Shown here: positions 8,860 through 19,757 of the stretch, one piece after another | Position numbering within the stretch: the stretch's first letter is position 1 | How the letters are laid out: every line of letters begins with the position of its first letter | NCBI GenBank assembly: GCA_028532985.1 | Contig: JANCIK010000006.1 | Coordinates: 124,001-188,000, forward strand | Direction: 5' to 3' | Length of the DNA: 64,000 bases | Source of the DNA: Stropharia rugosoannulata | Lineage: Eukaryota > Basidiomycota > Agaricomycetes > Agaricales > Strophariaceae | Position numbers and translations under genes: made by a program | The notes under the pieces: model-generated | The model's database searches: none | What the model was told of the DNA's origin: nothing | The model's input: the letters and a program-made list of their open reading frames with translations, nothing else

Positions 8860-10528
8860 CTAATCATCCAGAAGGTCATCGAATTCCCCTTCCTTGGGTG
8901 CATATTCGTGAGAGGACAATGACCCTACATCAAGATCGTCAAATTCATTAGACAAAGGAGTATATCCGCCTTGTGTCGCTGCTGATTTCACAACGTCCTG
9001 CTCCTGGTCAGCAAGATCAAGGTCGCCATCATTGGCAAACACCCGTGGCCGCGGAGAATAAGAATCATGAACAGACATGTTTGCAATGCAATGGTCGACC
9101 TCATTCGGCTTAGGTACGGCGTTATCGTTATGTAGAGTATTCCCAGCAAGATCGTCGAACTCGTCGTCTAACGGGGCATTGTCATGTGCATGTTCAAGTT
9201 CACTTATTAAGTCGTCAAATTCTCCAGGGACGGGAGGGCCAGTATACGGAAACACTGGGGCGCACAGGGTATGAATAGGCTCGGACGGTTCAAGGAGGTC
9301 ATCAAACTCTCCAGAAAGAGGACCGGCATACGAAGATGCTGGACTGCCCGGGCTTTCAACCTTGTCAGGTGCAGGGTGCTCGTCTTTATATTCGTCAGAC
9401 ATGGGCATGTCGACGTTGGCATACGGGTCTGGGTGGAGACTTGCATCGCATTCACCAGGATCAGGTTTGTTGTCAAATTCTCCAGGAATGGGGCGGTTAA
9501 CATGCAGGTCATGGGGACGCTCTGCATCGCCCTCGGCAGGTTTACAAAATTTGTTGAAATGGTCGAGTTCCCCAGGAATGTGAGGGCCAGCAAACGGGTT
9601 TCGAAGAAGCTTTGATTCTCCTATAACAGGTTTAATGAGGTCGCATAAATTTCTAGGCAAGGAGGCATTGGTAAATGGGTCCCGGTGAGGCCTTTTATCA
9701 CTGTCGAAGAGTGGACTCGGATCTTGGTCATCAGTAGTAGAACGCAGCACATTCAAATTGCTGTACAGCGGCGCTGATAGTCTCTTGTTACTCTTTTGAT
9801 GTTCTCCGGAATATTGTACTCTCTTCTGTAGCACCTTTGCCCCTTTATGCGCGCGAAGGCATATGGCAAGATTGTAATGATCCAGATAACCCAACTTCTC
9901 CCTGCCGCTGTGCCACCAATCTATTGCATATCTGTCGACGACCTCATACCTCTCGTCTGGAGGAGGTCGCGCAATCATTTGCAACAAGTCCTCCCCAAAC
10001 GTGACGTCAGTCGAGCCAGATAGTACAAACTCATTGGCGAGCGCTCGTATCACGAAGGGCGTCGGAATACCAAGCGACAAGCTCGCTGCGACGCCTACGA
10101 ACGCTAAGATGCATTTCTGAAAGCTCGAGTGATTAAAGGCATGTATACATTAGAATAATTGTGCTGTACTTACCACCTCCTTGCGTAGATTCTCCAACAT
10201 CCGTACAACATCCCCTTGCCTCCCCGGAGCTATACTGGAAATGGCCGGCACACTGGCTCTAAATCTGGATTCACCGTAGGCGATTACATTGCTGAGGTAC
10301 TGCTTGTGAGGGTGTTCACGGGGCACAGATTCGGTGGAAGGGCTATAGACATCGATCTTTAGAGTCATTTGTGCGAACTGATGGCTGAGTAGATGGGAAA
10401 GATAAGAAAAAACATACATTGATTAATTCACGTGTACATACACGCACCGTACGATTCTTTGCGCGGTTTGAAAAGTTTCTTTCAGCAAGACAGCGTTCTC
10501 GTGTTCAATGGTAAGACATATCAGCAAA
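8860..10528 (-). CDS. Unrecognised protein with acidic EFDDL-type repeats and a membrane segment (5' exon uncertain)
   Basis: Three exons fit: 10528-10448, 10384-10174 and 10116-8860, with introns 10447-10385 (63 nt) and 10173-10117 (57 nt). Phases match throughout, giving at least 515 residues. The first exons encode helical sequence. The start of the last exon is hydrophobic (ILAFVGVAASLSLGIP), a probable membrane segment. The C-terminal 250 residues hold about ten degenerate copies of a (P/L)xGEFDDL-like motif spaced 10-45 residues apart in a Pro/Asp-rich disordered region. The true start is unresolved: a possible upstream exon with two hydrophobic stretches lies at 11090-10627 and would join in phase through a weak GTGTAT donor. 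I do not recognise the family. Confidence 0.6.
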
Positions 10529-10626
10529 CTATACTATATGGAATTAGTTCGTGAGTGAAGAAAGAGAGTGATGTAATTGAAATTCTCAGCATGTACTTAG
10601 TCTCCAGGGGCGGTCACTGTATACAC

Positions 10627-11090
10627 AAGGAACGTAGAAAAGCATGAGCTAGGAATAACGACCAGTACGAGAAGAGCGCCGCCAGGTAGACAGCAATTAG
10701 CGCAAAACTGGTAGAGCATCTGCGGCGAAGCCTAAGGGGGGCCGGAAGGGAGAACAGAGTGCAGACCGCAGTTGCAACGAGCGCCAGAATACACACGTGT
10801 ATCAGGCTACAGTAGGCTAGCTGTGCGGGGAAAGACGGGCGTGAGGGGTGGCGTATGCAGATGTTACCCGTAACCAGTCCTAGGAATGCATGGGCCAAAG
10901 CATATTTCGTAGCGATATCACAGCCAGACACGGGCGACAGCACAGAACACGGAAGACAAGGCGCGGCAAGGAACATGCACCATATGCGGGAGGTAAAGTT
11001 GTCTGCAGAGCACAAGACTGGGAGGCAGCTTCGACGCGCGTGGTGATGATATTTGACAGTTGCAGAGCTTGCAGCGAGTACTCGTAGCAA
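10627..11090 (-). other. Possible 5' membrane-spanning exon of the acidic-repeat gene
   Basis: The frame is open for about 150 residues with two long hydrophobic stretches (around 10750-10830 and 10640-10700). Splicing at 10626 to 10528 keeps phase and would lengthen the last hydrophobic segment. The donor GTGTAT is weak, so this may be a chance ORF. Confidence 0.25.
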
Positions 11091-11495
11091 GATACTGTAA
11101 GGTGGAGGCGTAATTGTAGCTACTTAAAAATAATGGAGTGCGATTAGCAAGTACTGAATATTGTTTGGAAAGGCAAGCTTACTTATTCCCGGCTACATCT
11201 GCTACGGTGGATTAGAAAAGCGCGTGAGGCGATATACGGCCGCGCACTGGCAGATAGCAAGTAAACAGAAAACGGCACGGAGAGACAACATGGTGAATGA
11301 AGTAAAAAGCGTCACGTTCTGCCACGGAGGCACATCCGGAATACGAACAGCGAATGCCGGGGCATGCCGATCACGGCAATCAAGTTTGTTCGCAAACTAC
11401 TACACAATCATGCGATAGAAAATAAAAGTCACCAAAAATTTTCATTGCTCCTCTGAGAAGCAAATAAAGTAGATACACAAATTCAAAACCCATTG

Positions 11496-12141
11496 TTACA
11501 CATGAGATGCACCGGCTTCAACACGCTCAGAAAAGAAGACCCGCTGTGCGAACGGACGCATATCCTCCACCATATCTCTCCATCTCTCCGGCCACGCATC
11601 AGTAGATGGGTACGGGGATTTATCAAAGCTCATCTGGAGGCCGAAGCGCGCGTGGGCACTCAGATCACGCGGACCAAGACTGCGTGCAGCGAAGCTCCCG
11701 CGCTCAATGGCAACAGTGAGCTCGCGAGGTGTAAAGGCGCTGTCCAACAATGGGTTGACATACGCCCCGCTGGTAAGCTGGGCTAGCGGTGTGTCGTCTC
11801 TTATAATTTCCATATCAATGGACAGCACGGCGGCAGTTTCTGTCGTGGGTAGCGCAGGGGTTCTGTTGTCATCAGATGGGGAGGACTCCGCCTTGCCTTC
11901 GAGGCCCGCCTTTAGAGTCTTCCAGGTGAAATTGGCAGCAATACAAATATTATGCTCTGCTCGAGACACAATCTGTGTAGACCGTCAAATAAGTTTGGAC
12001 AGGCTTAGGCTCACACGAAAGACATACCTCTCCGGAGCCGTTCGGTTTGAACAGAATAACGCTCCCGTCATATGTATCTGCACACCATGGCCTACTACAC
12101 AACAGACTTTCAACAGGCTGGAGAGCTAGAGACGAAATCAT
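11496..12141 (-). CDS. Unrecognised 196-residue protein, two exons
   Basis: Exon 1 (12141-12028) starts at ATG and ends at a good GTATGT donor. The 55-nt intron 12027-11973 ends in CACAG and exon 2 (11972-11496) continues in phase. The joined text around the intron, YDGSVILFKPNGSGEI then VSRAEHNICIAA, reads smoothly and has the alternating pattern of beta strands with a Gly turn, reminiscent of small beta-barrel (lipocalin-like) proteins; that is only an impression. There is no signal peptide or membrane segment. Confidence 0.6.
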
Positions 12142-13313
12142 GATATAGTCAATGGTTTTCTCGAACTCCTTTATAACGTTTCACCGGCTAAATTTATAAA
12201 GGACTCCTGTTTACAAATAGTAGTGCAGGGAGGCAGTTTCATTTGCCTGATACCATTTTTCGACCACGCTTCGATTCAATTTACACGATCTTTCCTTAGT
12301 ATCTAAAGATATCTACCTATCGTGATATGCACAGGTGTGATAAATTTTGTTTTTATATATACTACAGCGACAGACACGCGTGCATAGATAGGTATCATAG
12401 CTTTTTTTACAAGCTTTGAGCCATGTATTCCGTGTCAAACAGCGTAGCTGCACGTTCAATCATCGCTCTTACTAATCCTATCACTTCTTGATATGTATGT
12501 AGATAGCTGTCAGCTTATGCCGTTACCACATCATGTAGAGAATCTACTAAGAATGATTTCATGATGGTTACTCACGTTATGGATTTGCATTTCCATAATA
12601 CCGACCTATTCTTGTTGCGCAAGGAACGTGCTATTCCGGAAGGTAGTAGACGTGTATCACTCCCTACTATTTGAGTGCCGCATACTTTTCGCAGCCATCA
12701 AAACGTCAAGATATGAAAACTTGTTGAGAGTTAGCGATTTGACATTCGCACACCCATAATGCTTCGTGATCGATTTAGAGCCGGACATGCTCGTGGAGAA
12801 AGGAAAGCATGTGTATGCCATCACGTTAGACAACACAGGCTTGCCCAGATCAGGTAACCAATCTTCTATATTTAACTTTTAAATTTCTCAGTGAAGTCAA
12901 TATCTAGAACGACATCGGGTCTACGGAGTAGTACTCACACACAGGAGACGCGGCTCAAAGAATATCCAGGTTAATAAGACTCGCGATTATTATCCTCTGC
13001 ATTTGTGGCTCTCCTTGCTTTCTCGCGTATGGCCTTAACGCGTAGCCATCCGCATGCAATGGCGAGCGGCCTGTGCGAGAAGACTGGACTCATCTTGGTG
13101 CACTACCAAGACAGAATCAGAAAAGGTTTAAAAACTGGAAAATGTGGAGTACTGACTCCCAAGCCAGGTGCTCATACCCACTCTTACCCAGTCACATCTC
13201 AAAGGCAGGTCCTTTGCAGAAAAATCAGGAATTCTTACGCTCGACTACGTCTACTGTTATACGATGTCCAACTGCTCTTCCTTCTCTTTTCCTTGTCTGT
13301 CTGTCTATCGAAC
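12142..13313. other. Intergenic, no gene seen
   Basis: Only short scattered frames occur, none with splice partners or a familiar motif. A pyrimidine-rich stretch at about 13275-13310 leads into the next gene. Confidence 0.5.
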
Positions 13314-13948
13314 ATGGTTGCTACGCTACCAGTCGGTAATAGCGTCGAAATACTAGAGCGCCGAATGCCCCAACGCATGATCATCGGCTTTCGCGCTGTC
13401 CGCCCGGTACATGTTTTCCAGATTGATGAAAAATCTGCATGCAGCTAATACTATTCGTCCGTCTGGCGCAGGAAATTGCTGAAGAGTACAACAAAGCAGG
13501 AACTCTAACCAACGTTCCAGCAAGCGGCATCCAAACAGGAGAGGGCACATACCTCACCGCGGGACCGGGCGAATACAAAGGCGTACCGGAGACGTACTGG
13601 CACTGCGTTGTGTTTGCTGAGCCGGCAACTATTCAAAGCACACACAAGCTCTGGATTCCGGAAAGGGATAGCCACCACCACCCGCTCTACTTCAAGGCAA
13701 ATGAACAGAACCTGCACAGCTACGTCGAGCAGCACCACATGCACCCAGACGAGGCAATTTTATTTTCGTGGATCGAAGGTCATACACCGCCGGTCGAGCA
13801 GATGCTCATCCCAGCCACGTATCTCCTGGGAAACAAAGGTCGTAGATCGTTAGGAATTGCTGTAAAGTGTGTTTCCCCGAAGGAGGCACACACTCTGCCA
13901 CAGCTTGTAGCTGATTGGCATTTGTGGAACATTGTTGGCTTCCCGTAG
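13314..13948 (+). CDS. Unrecognised 189-residue protein, two exons
   Basis: Exon 1 (13314-13406) begins with ATG after a CT-rich leader typical of fungal promoters. Intron 13407-13471 is 65 nt (GTACAT...GCGCAG) and exon 2 (13472-13948) continues in phase 0. The joined segment GFRAVRP|EIAEEYNKAG, followed by GIQTGEGTYLTAG, resembles the Arg-containing strand and substrate loop of ADP-ribosyltransferase-like folds. I cannot identify a convincing catalytic Glu, so this is only a weak suggestion. The rest (YWHCVVFAEP, ILFSWIEGH) is compact and globular, and no signal peptide is seen. Confidence 0.65.
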
Positions 13949-14504
13949 TGAATATAGACGAGTTAAAATGTATTAAGCGCATACATATTACAACATAGGA
14001 TTGACACCCCCCAATGTAAATAAATAAAAATGCATGTGCGAGAAAAAGAAGAAAGACTGTAACGTAATAAACATATAATGATCAGCAAACCAATCCACAG
14101 TGCATCTCCCGCAGACTCCCGTGGCCTTCCGTTTCTCGATATGACTCATGCAGTGGCTCCGAATGCGAACGCTATACGCAAGAGCTGGTTTCAGTGGTCC
14201 GAATGCGCTAGGCGAGAAATACAGCATTGAACGAGTTATATGCCCTATACATTAAAGTTAATCGTTGGACACCAGTGGACATTACTGGAAATTGTTGGGC
14301 ATTGTTTAGTACTGTTGTCCAATGATATTCGGTGTATGCCGGTCTTAGGTCAGCACAATGACCACTGATATCCATTGGCCTTTGGCAAACGTCAGTAAGT
14401 GCCCATCGTCGCATCGCATTTTCTCTATCCCGCCAATGTTTATGCCCTGTTTACTCTCGTCAATTTTACTGTGAGCTACTTGTCTACCATCTACAACGAC
14501 CAAT
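13949..14504. other. Left flank of the transposase with CCAGTGG/CACTG motifs
   Basis: No gene is seen. The stretch 14260-14380 holds motifs such as ACTGATATCCATTGG (14364-14378) that recur right of the transposase (ACTGATATCCAATGG, 16721-16735), as expected for subterminal repeats of a DNA transposon. Confidence 0.45.
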
Positions 14505-16550
14505 ATGACATCGGAAAACTTTGTAGGCACAGTTGACAACCGGTGGAAGAAGCACAGACTTGTTGAGCTTGCAGAGGCGCTCAAGCTCGATCCCATTCCA
14601 TCCACTGTCATTGCTCTAGTCAAAACACTCCGAGCATACCTCGATAAGCATCCTGAACTTGCAGAAGTCCCTCGCTTTCAGGGACTCTATATCTACCGGT
14701 CGAAGTCCATGCTTAAACAGCAAAATGGCAAGAAAAGCACGGATAAGGCGGCTGAGGATCTTGGACAGGAAGGGAATGCATCGGAGCCGGCTACAGGGTA
14801 CGCATTCAGTTTCATATATGCCCTTCCTTTATCCACAACCGTTCGGGTCAGAGCATTCAAAATCCTGAAAGAAATGAAGTATACAAGCGACCCTCCTCCT
14901 CAACATGTCAAACTCAACGGAATAGCACTGCCAGCTCCCGATGCGAAGTCTGTGGTTTCAGGTAAACATTTTACGATTTATATTAGTATTTACTTTCTGA
15001 CATTTGCGTCTTATAGTTACTACTGATCAAAGCGATGATAGTTCAGTCATGATTGTACCTGACGATGACATGCTCGAGGAAGAAATACCTCCATCCGAAG
15101 TTGAACCACCTGTCACCCCAGTCCGCAAACCAGGTTCAGGAAAAATGAGTGGTGGATCTCAGCTCCTTCGAAATGGCTGCTAATGCAACATCTCAGGATC
15201 TTGCTCAGGCTGTGTGCGAAGCAGTAGGGGTTGATGGTGGCTATATCCCATCTGCTCTTGAGCATGCATGTACGGAATGCACACATAAGAAACGTTTCTA
15301 CTCGGATCTTGTCAATGAAGGGGCTGAGTTTGATGAACAAGCTGAACAAGCTGGTGTTGCCGATCTTGACAATGCAATTAATCCAGTTATTAATGACCCA
15401 AATCAAGCCCAGGTGAGTCGCCTATAACCGCCTATAAATTGGAAGTAATCATTTCTCATATAAATCATACAAGCACCCCAACATAATTACACTGTTAGAG
15501 CGCCAGCCTGAGCGACTTCCGGGACAACCACGCAGATATGTCCGCATGAGCGTAATGGATGGTAAAACCATTGGTCACCGAGTTAGTAATTTCCCTTTAT
15601 GTGACATGTCTCCTTGCTACATATTCATAACTGGGAATAATTAGATCTGCGCCGTGAGCACATGTAACCAGCCTCTCGTGAACTTTAAGAACGGTCGCTT
15701 CTGCAAGGACCATCTAAATCTTTCCGGCATTTGCGGCATTATTCCATGCGGCGAACCAGTTGCTGGATCTAGTCCAACATGCAATAACCCATCACATAAG
15801 CTCTGGTATGAGCGCTACATCCAGCGGTTCACTCGACTATCGTATCCTGGAGTGCAGAGGGTTATTAGACGTCAGCAAAGCAATGCTACAGGTGCTCACC
15901 CCTTATCCCTAAACATTGAACAAAACTTGCCAGATCTGGACGGCACACCAGGCAACGAAGTGGCACACACCTTTAGGGCACGTTCTGTGTACTGCATCGA
16001 AACAGTTCAATGGTCCTGCGGTATTCCTATTGGCTGGGGCAAATGCTATAACTCTGAGAGTGCACCACAGGTCTTGGATATTATTACTAATATCTGGGCA
16101 GGCAAAGAACATCTTCGACCAAGCTTTTTTGCATATGATGACGCTTGCAACCTTCTACGGCATATTGCGACACAGGGCGACACTCATAGGTGGTTGAAGT
16201 CTACCAAATTTATTGTTGATGCTTGGCATTACATCGGACACCGTGCATCTGATATGCTATGTCGCCTGTGGTGTAATCCTGCTCCAACAAACGGCTCTCA
16301 ACCTGATCTAATTGTGGCAAAACCGGACAATACTGGACACATACACTTCACTAGAGCTTTTAATACAGAAACAGCCGAGCATCTCAATTCATGGCTTACT
16401 GGATTTGAAGGTCAGCTTTCCCAAATGTCCAACATTAACTTCGACTTTTTTGTCCACTCTCTATTTCTGCTTTACAAAGAGGACACTGAGAAGCGAATTC
16501 GGAAGAATGGAAACGAGCTTGATGACTCGTTCTGGGATGATGTTGATTAA
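14505..16550 (+). pseudogene. KDZ-type transposase with CxC6 cysteine cluster, one frameshift
   Basis: Exons: 14505-14961, 15017 on, then 15149/15173-15412, 15501-15581 and 15645-16550. The N-terminus (RWKKHRLVELAEALKL...) looks SAP-like. The part after 15500 (MDGKTIGHR|ICAVSTCNQP, FCKDH, CGIIPCG) fits the CxC6 cluster known beside KDZ transposases. The C-terminus has the hallmarks FAYDDACNLLRH, FIVDAWHYIGHRASD and AEHLNSWL, which supply acidic residues of the DDE-type core. Exon 2 runs into a stop at 15181 while the downstream frame opens at 15149 one base off, so one indel separates N- and C-terminal halves. Alternatively the C-terminal half is an independent gene starting at ATG 15173. Confidence 0.8.
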
Positions 16551-16611
16551 ATTATCAATATATAGTGAACAAGAACATATGGTTCTTCGTCTAGGTGTAA
16601 TTTAGCAGTAT

Positions 16612-16779
16612 ACAGTGTAGAAGACTGGTCTACAAAACCGATGTCCAAGGGGTACCAGTGGTTTCTTATGGATATCAATAAATATATTGTGATTAACAGT
16701 GTAAAAGACTGGTTCACGAGACTGATATCCAATGGGACCCAGTGGTGTTATATGAATATCAATGTAGGTCTTCGTAATC
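16612..16779 (+). repeat. Two tandem imperfect 84-bp repeats
   Basis: Unit A (16612-16695) and unit B (16696-16779) both start ACAGTGTA(G/A)AAGACTGG and share the TGTCCAA/TATCCAA, CCAGTGG and ATATCAAT blocks in the same order. A partial third start occurs at about 16819. Confidence 0.8.
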
Positions 16780-17269
16780 AGTATGAGTAGCACTGTATAT
16801 CGTTGAGGTACAGTGTAATGCAATGTTTATTGCCCAGCTTTGGCGATCATTATTGACACTCACTGATGGTCACCGGATGCATGATGACCAGTCAGTGTTA
16901 TTCACTGACATTTAGTGTTATATGCTGTATATTAAGTACAATGTCCACTGTACGTCAATGACAAACACTGATGTATATGGTATACGGCATATTACTGCAT
17001 TGAACCGCACATTCCACGTCTTTAACTGAGGCCCCATCAGAGAATCAGTGCGCCGCGTCGACTCAAGTACATATACCATGTGCGTGCAGCAGGCAGCCGA
17101 GTTAGCTCAAATGGTCATGATCATGTAGGTAAGCAGCAAAAGAACCAAAATCACATTTACACGACGCACCACGGATAATTTTGTTCACCATAAATTACTA
17201 GGCCTGAAACCCAATCCAGCATCTTGTCATCCCCGTTTTACTCTGCGTTTCATCCATTAGAATTCGCGC

Positions 17270-19310
17270 ATCCCACTACATACGGATTTCCGGAGACGTA
17301 AGCACGGACCACAACTGGCATGTTCGCACGTAAAGACGCAGAAAAGACGAGCCAGGCCCTCGGCCGGCTGCATGGAGTCCCGGGATCACCCATGGTGGGG
17401 CGCCTTGCGAGTTAATGAGTACTGGAGTATCAAGAACAGTACGTGCATGCGCTCTGGGAAGGGATAGCAAGGTTAAATAGCGCATATAATCAGTCCCGGA
17501 GCAGAATGCAGGACTAGGCCGGGCCTGGTACGTCAGGCGGATGTCCGCGCGGGGCTGCACACGCCAGATACTAAAGTTTAAGACACAAGGACTACTCACT
17601 TTGCAATAATGAAACAGACCGAGCATGCACATCCGAGTCTAGGACTAAGAGAGAGATATGAAACGAGGGACGGGAAACCAACGATCATAACAGTAATAGG
17701 TCGGGGGAAGGGGACAGATGTGCAAGGAACAGACGACACCACAATGCGGGAGGGGCGTGGGGAAGGGGATATCACACGGAATTTCTTGTTGAACTTATTC
17801 TCGACTCTGATGTCTCGCTCTGCCATAAGTAGACATACGGACACATATATTGAGCAGGGAGCCAAGGTAACACAAGGGGACGAACACGGAAAGGGTGCTC
17901 AGGAGCGGGAGACCAGCGCGCAGGGAGCCAGCGGCGTGGCGAACCACTCAGGGGGAGGCAGAGCGTGCATAGCAAAGAGAGGTATATCGCGTCAGTGCTG
18001 TCCCTGATCGTCATGCTTGCATGATTATGACTTTCCCCGTGAGCCAGTAAAGGAAGGTAATATGCTTGATGAGGACCGCGGGAAAAGTGGAATAGTGTGA
18101 GTGGTCCATTGGGTTATCATCAGGTTGCAGTCGGCGGCAGGGACAAACAGCAGCAGGAAGAGCATACCAGGTCATAGAGAACAGGAAGACGGGGACTAGA
18201 CGCCAGAAAGCGACATGACTCTCGTAGAGCAGAGCGGAATGCATATACTTAAAGGAGCGGAGCAAATAAATACGTCGACGAGGGGTAATGGCACAAACAG
18301 CGCATCTGACACGGGGTGGCGTCTGTACTCTGCAGGTGGAGTAAGAGACATGCTCCATGGTTGAGCAGCGTGATCATGACCATAAAGTGGATGGGATGCA
18401 ACAATGAGATGAGACGCATACATGCCGCTGACGCGTGGTGCTCAAATGAGTTATGACAGGGGATGGGAGACAGACAGGAAAGGGACGGAGTGAGGGGAAG
18501 TGACAGAGCCCGACAAGTCAAGTACTCAAAAGGGAAACCAGGACGCCATGAAGTATGACCGAGCATGGGCCTAATTATTGGATGGAGTAGCAAAGGAGTA
18601 GCACATTGGGTCGAGGAAGCATGCCATTATACAGGTGGAGGGGTCCGGTGGGTTAGTCAGAATGATAGTTCAAGCACGAAAATGTAAGAAAGAGAAGAGA
18701 CGAGCTTGCATGGGACCAGGGCGCCATAGGCAAGCAGCAGAGAAACTGAAATAACAACCTCGCGACGTACCCAGAAGCCTTGGCGAAATCCGAGCTCCTA
18801 GTCCCAGTTTCTTGCCACCGATATATGTGAATGCACCCATAGACCTAGTTGACCTTCCAGAGTGGCATTCATAGGAGTACACATTCATAGAAAAACGCAT
18901 CACCGTCGTAGTAGAACAAAAGACGCGACATAGTGGTAGGTGCAAACACGTCACGTCCCAGCCAACCGGCACGTGCCGGTCATCATTTTCTTGTTCAAGC
19001 TCCGATTAGATTCTTTTCGGCAAACTCCATGCCTCACAACACTGTAAACTCTTTTTCATTTTATTTTATTTTTCTCAACAAACATCGCTATCCGGCCAAA
19101 CTCTTGGTAAACTCGAGATTTCGGGAGATAATGCATAGCTATTTAGTTATTACTATGGACTGTGTATGAGGATAAAATTTGTTAAAATTTGTGGTCAATG
19201 CACTATGGAACTTAAGAGCTCGAACCATATCCAGTATGTTCCCCTCAGCACTTGCTCCTAGTCCTGCATCCCCCCCTCCCCCCAAAATCTTCACACACCG
19301 CATCCTACTC
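17270..19310. repeat. Locally duplicated block, copy 1, no recognised gene
   Basis: Ordered stretches here (for example GACAAACAGCAGCAGG, ACGCCAGAAAGCGAC, CGCATACATGCCG) recur in the same order at 27100-27960 as ACAAACAGCAGCAGG, ACGCTGGAAAGCGAC, CGCATACATGCCG. Short minus-strand frames have no consistent coding pattern between copies, so I regard the block as non-coding or long dead. Confidence 0.6.
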
Positions 19311-19317
19311 TGTGTCG

Positions 19318-19757
19318 AGTCCATTCAGATGTCTTTGCTCTTCCACACTCGCATGTGTAGAAAATATAGGTTATCATAAAAATATTGGACCCGCTCACTG
19401 GCACAACACAACCGCGCTAGGCCGCACGTCCGACCGGGGGACCCCGGGACCCAGACATATCTTGCTGCCGTGCCGATATCCATACTGGGGTCACACTGAA
19501 CACAGCTTCGCATTGAGTTCAACTACTTACAAGCTTCTCTTGAATATTTGGAACGAAATCCTTGCATTTAACATAAGATAAAATCAAATCAAAGTCGAAT
19601 TCATGTTATCGACCAGTAACAACTAGTAAGTATACATTTCGAATCCAATACGGCGCAGCATAAGACAAACAATGTTTTTCTTTCTTTATCCATGACAATA
19701 TTGAGAGGACACTGTGCACTTGTACATTGAAGAGCTTATATAGAAAATTAGGAATGC
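19318..19757. repeat. 3' flank of TENA gene 1, duplicated at 23258-23704
   Basis: Both copies share GTCCATTCAGAT..., GGTTATCA, CCATACTGGGG, CAACTACTTACAAGCTTCTC and AAATCAAATCAAAGTCGAAT in the same order and spacing. This shows the gene was duplicated together with its downstream DNA. Confidence 0.85.

Larger units (their letters stand above)
14220..17010 (+). mobile_element. Probable DNA transposon carrying the KDZ transposase (ends approximate)
   Basis: The transposase is flanked on both sides by related short motifs (see the flank entries) and by a tandem repeat on the right. I could not fix terminal inverted repeats or a target-site duplication, so the limits are estimates. Confidence 0.4.

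Noticed and set aside
13005..13448. 147-codon frame over the promoter and first exon of the 189-residue gene
   Set aside because: A different frame from the spliced model and without motif; the CT-rich leader explains its openness.
17609..18007. 132-codon plus-strand frame in the duplicated block
   Set aside because: No counterpart frame in the copy at 27 kb, no motif, low-complexity composition.
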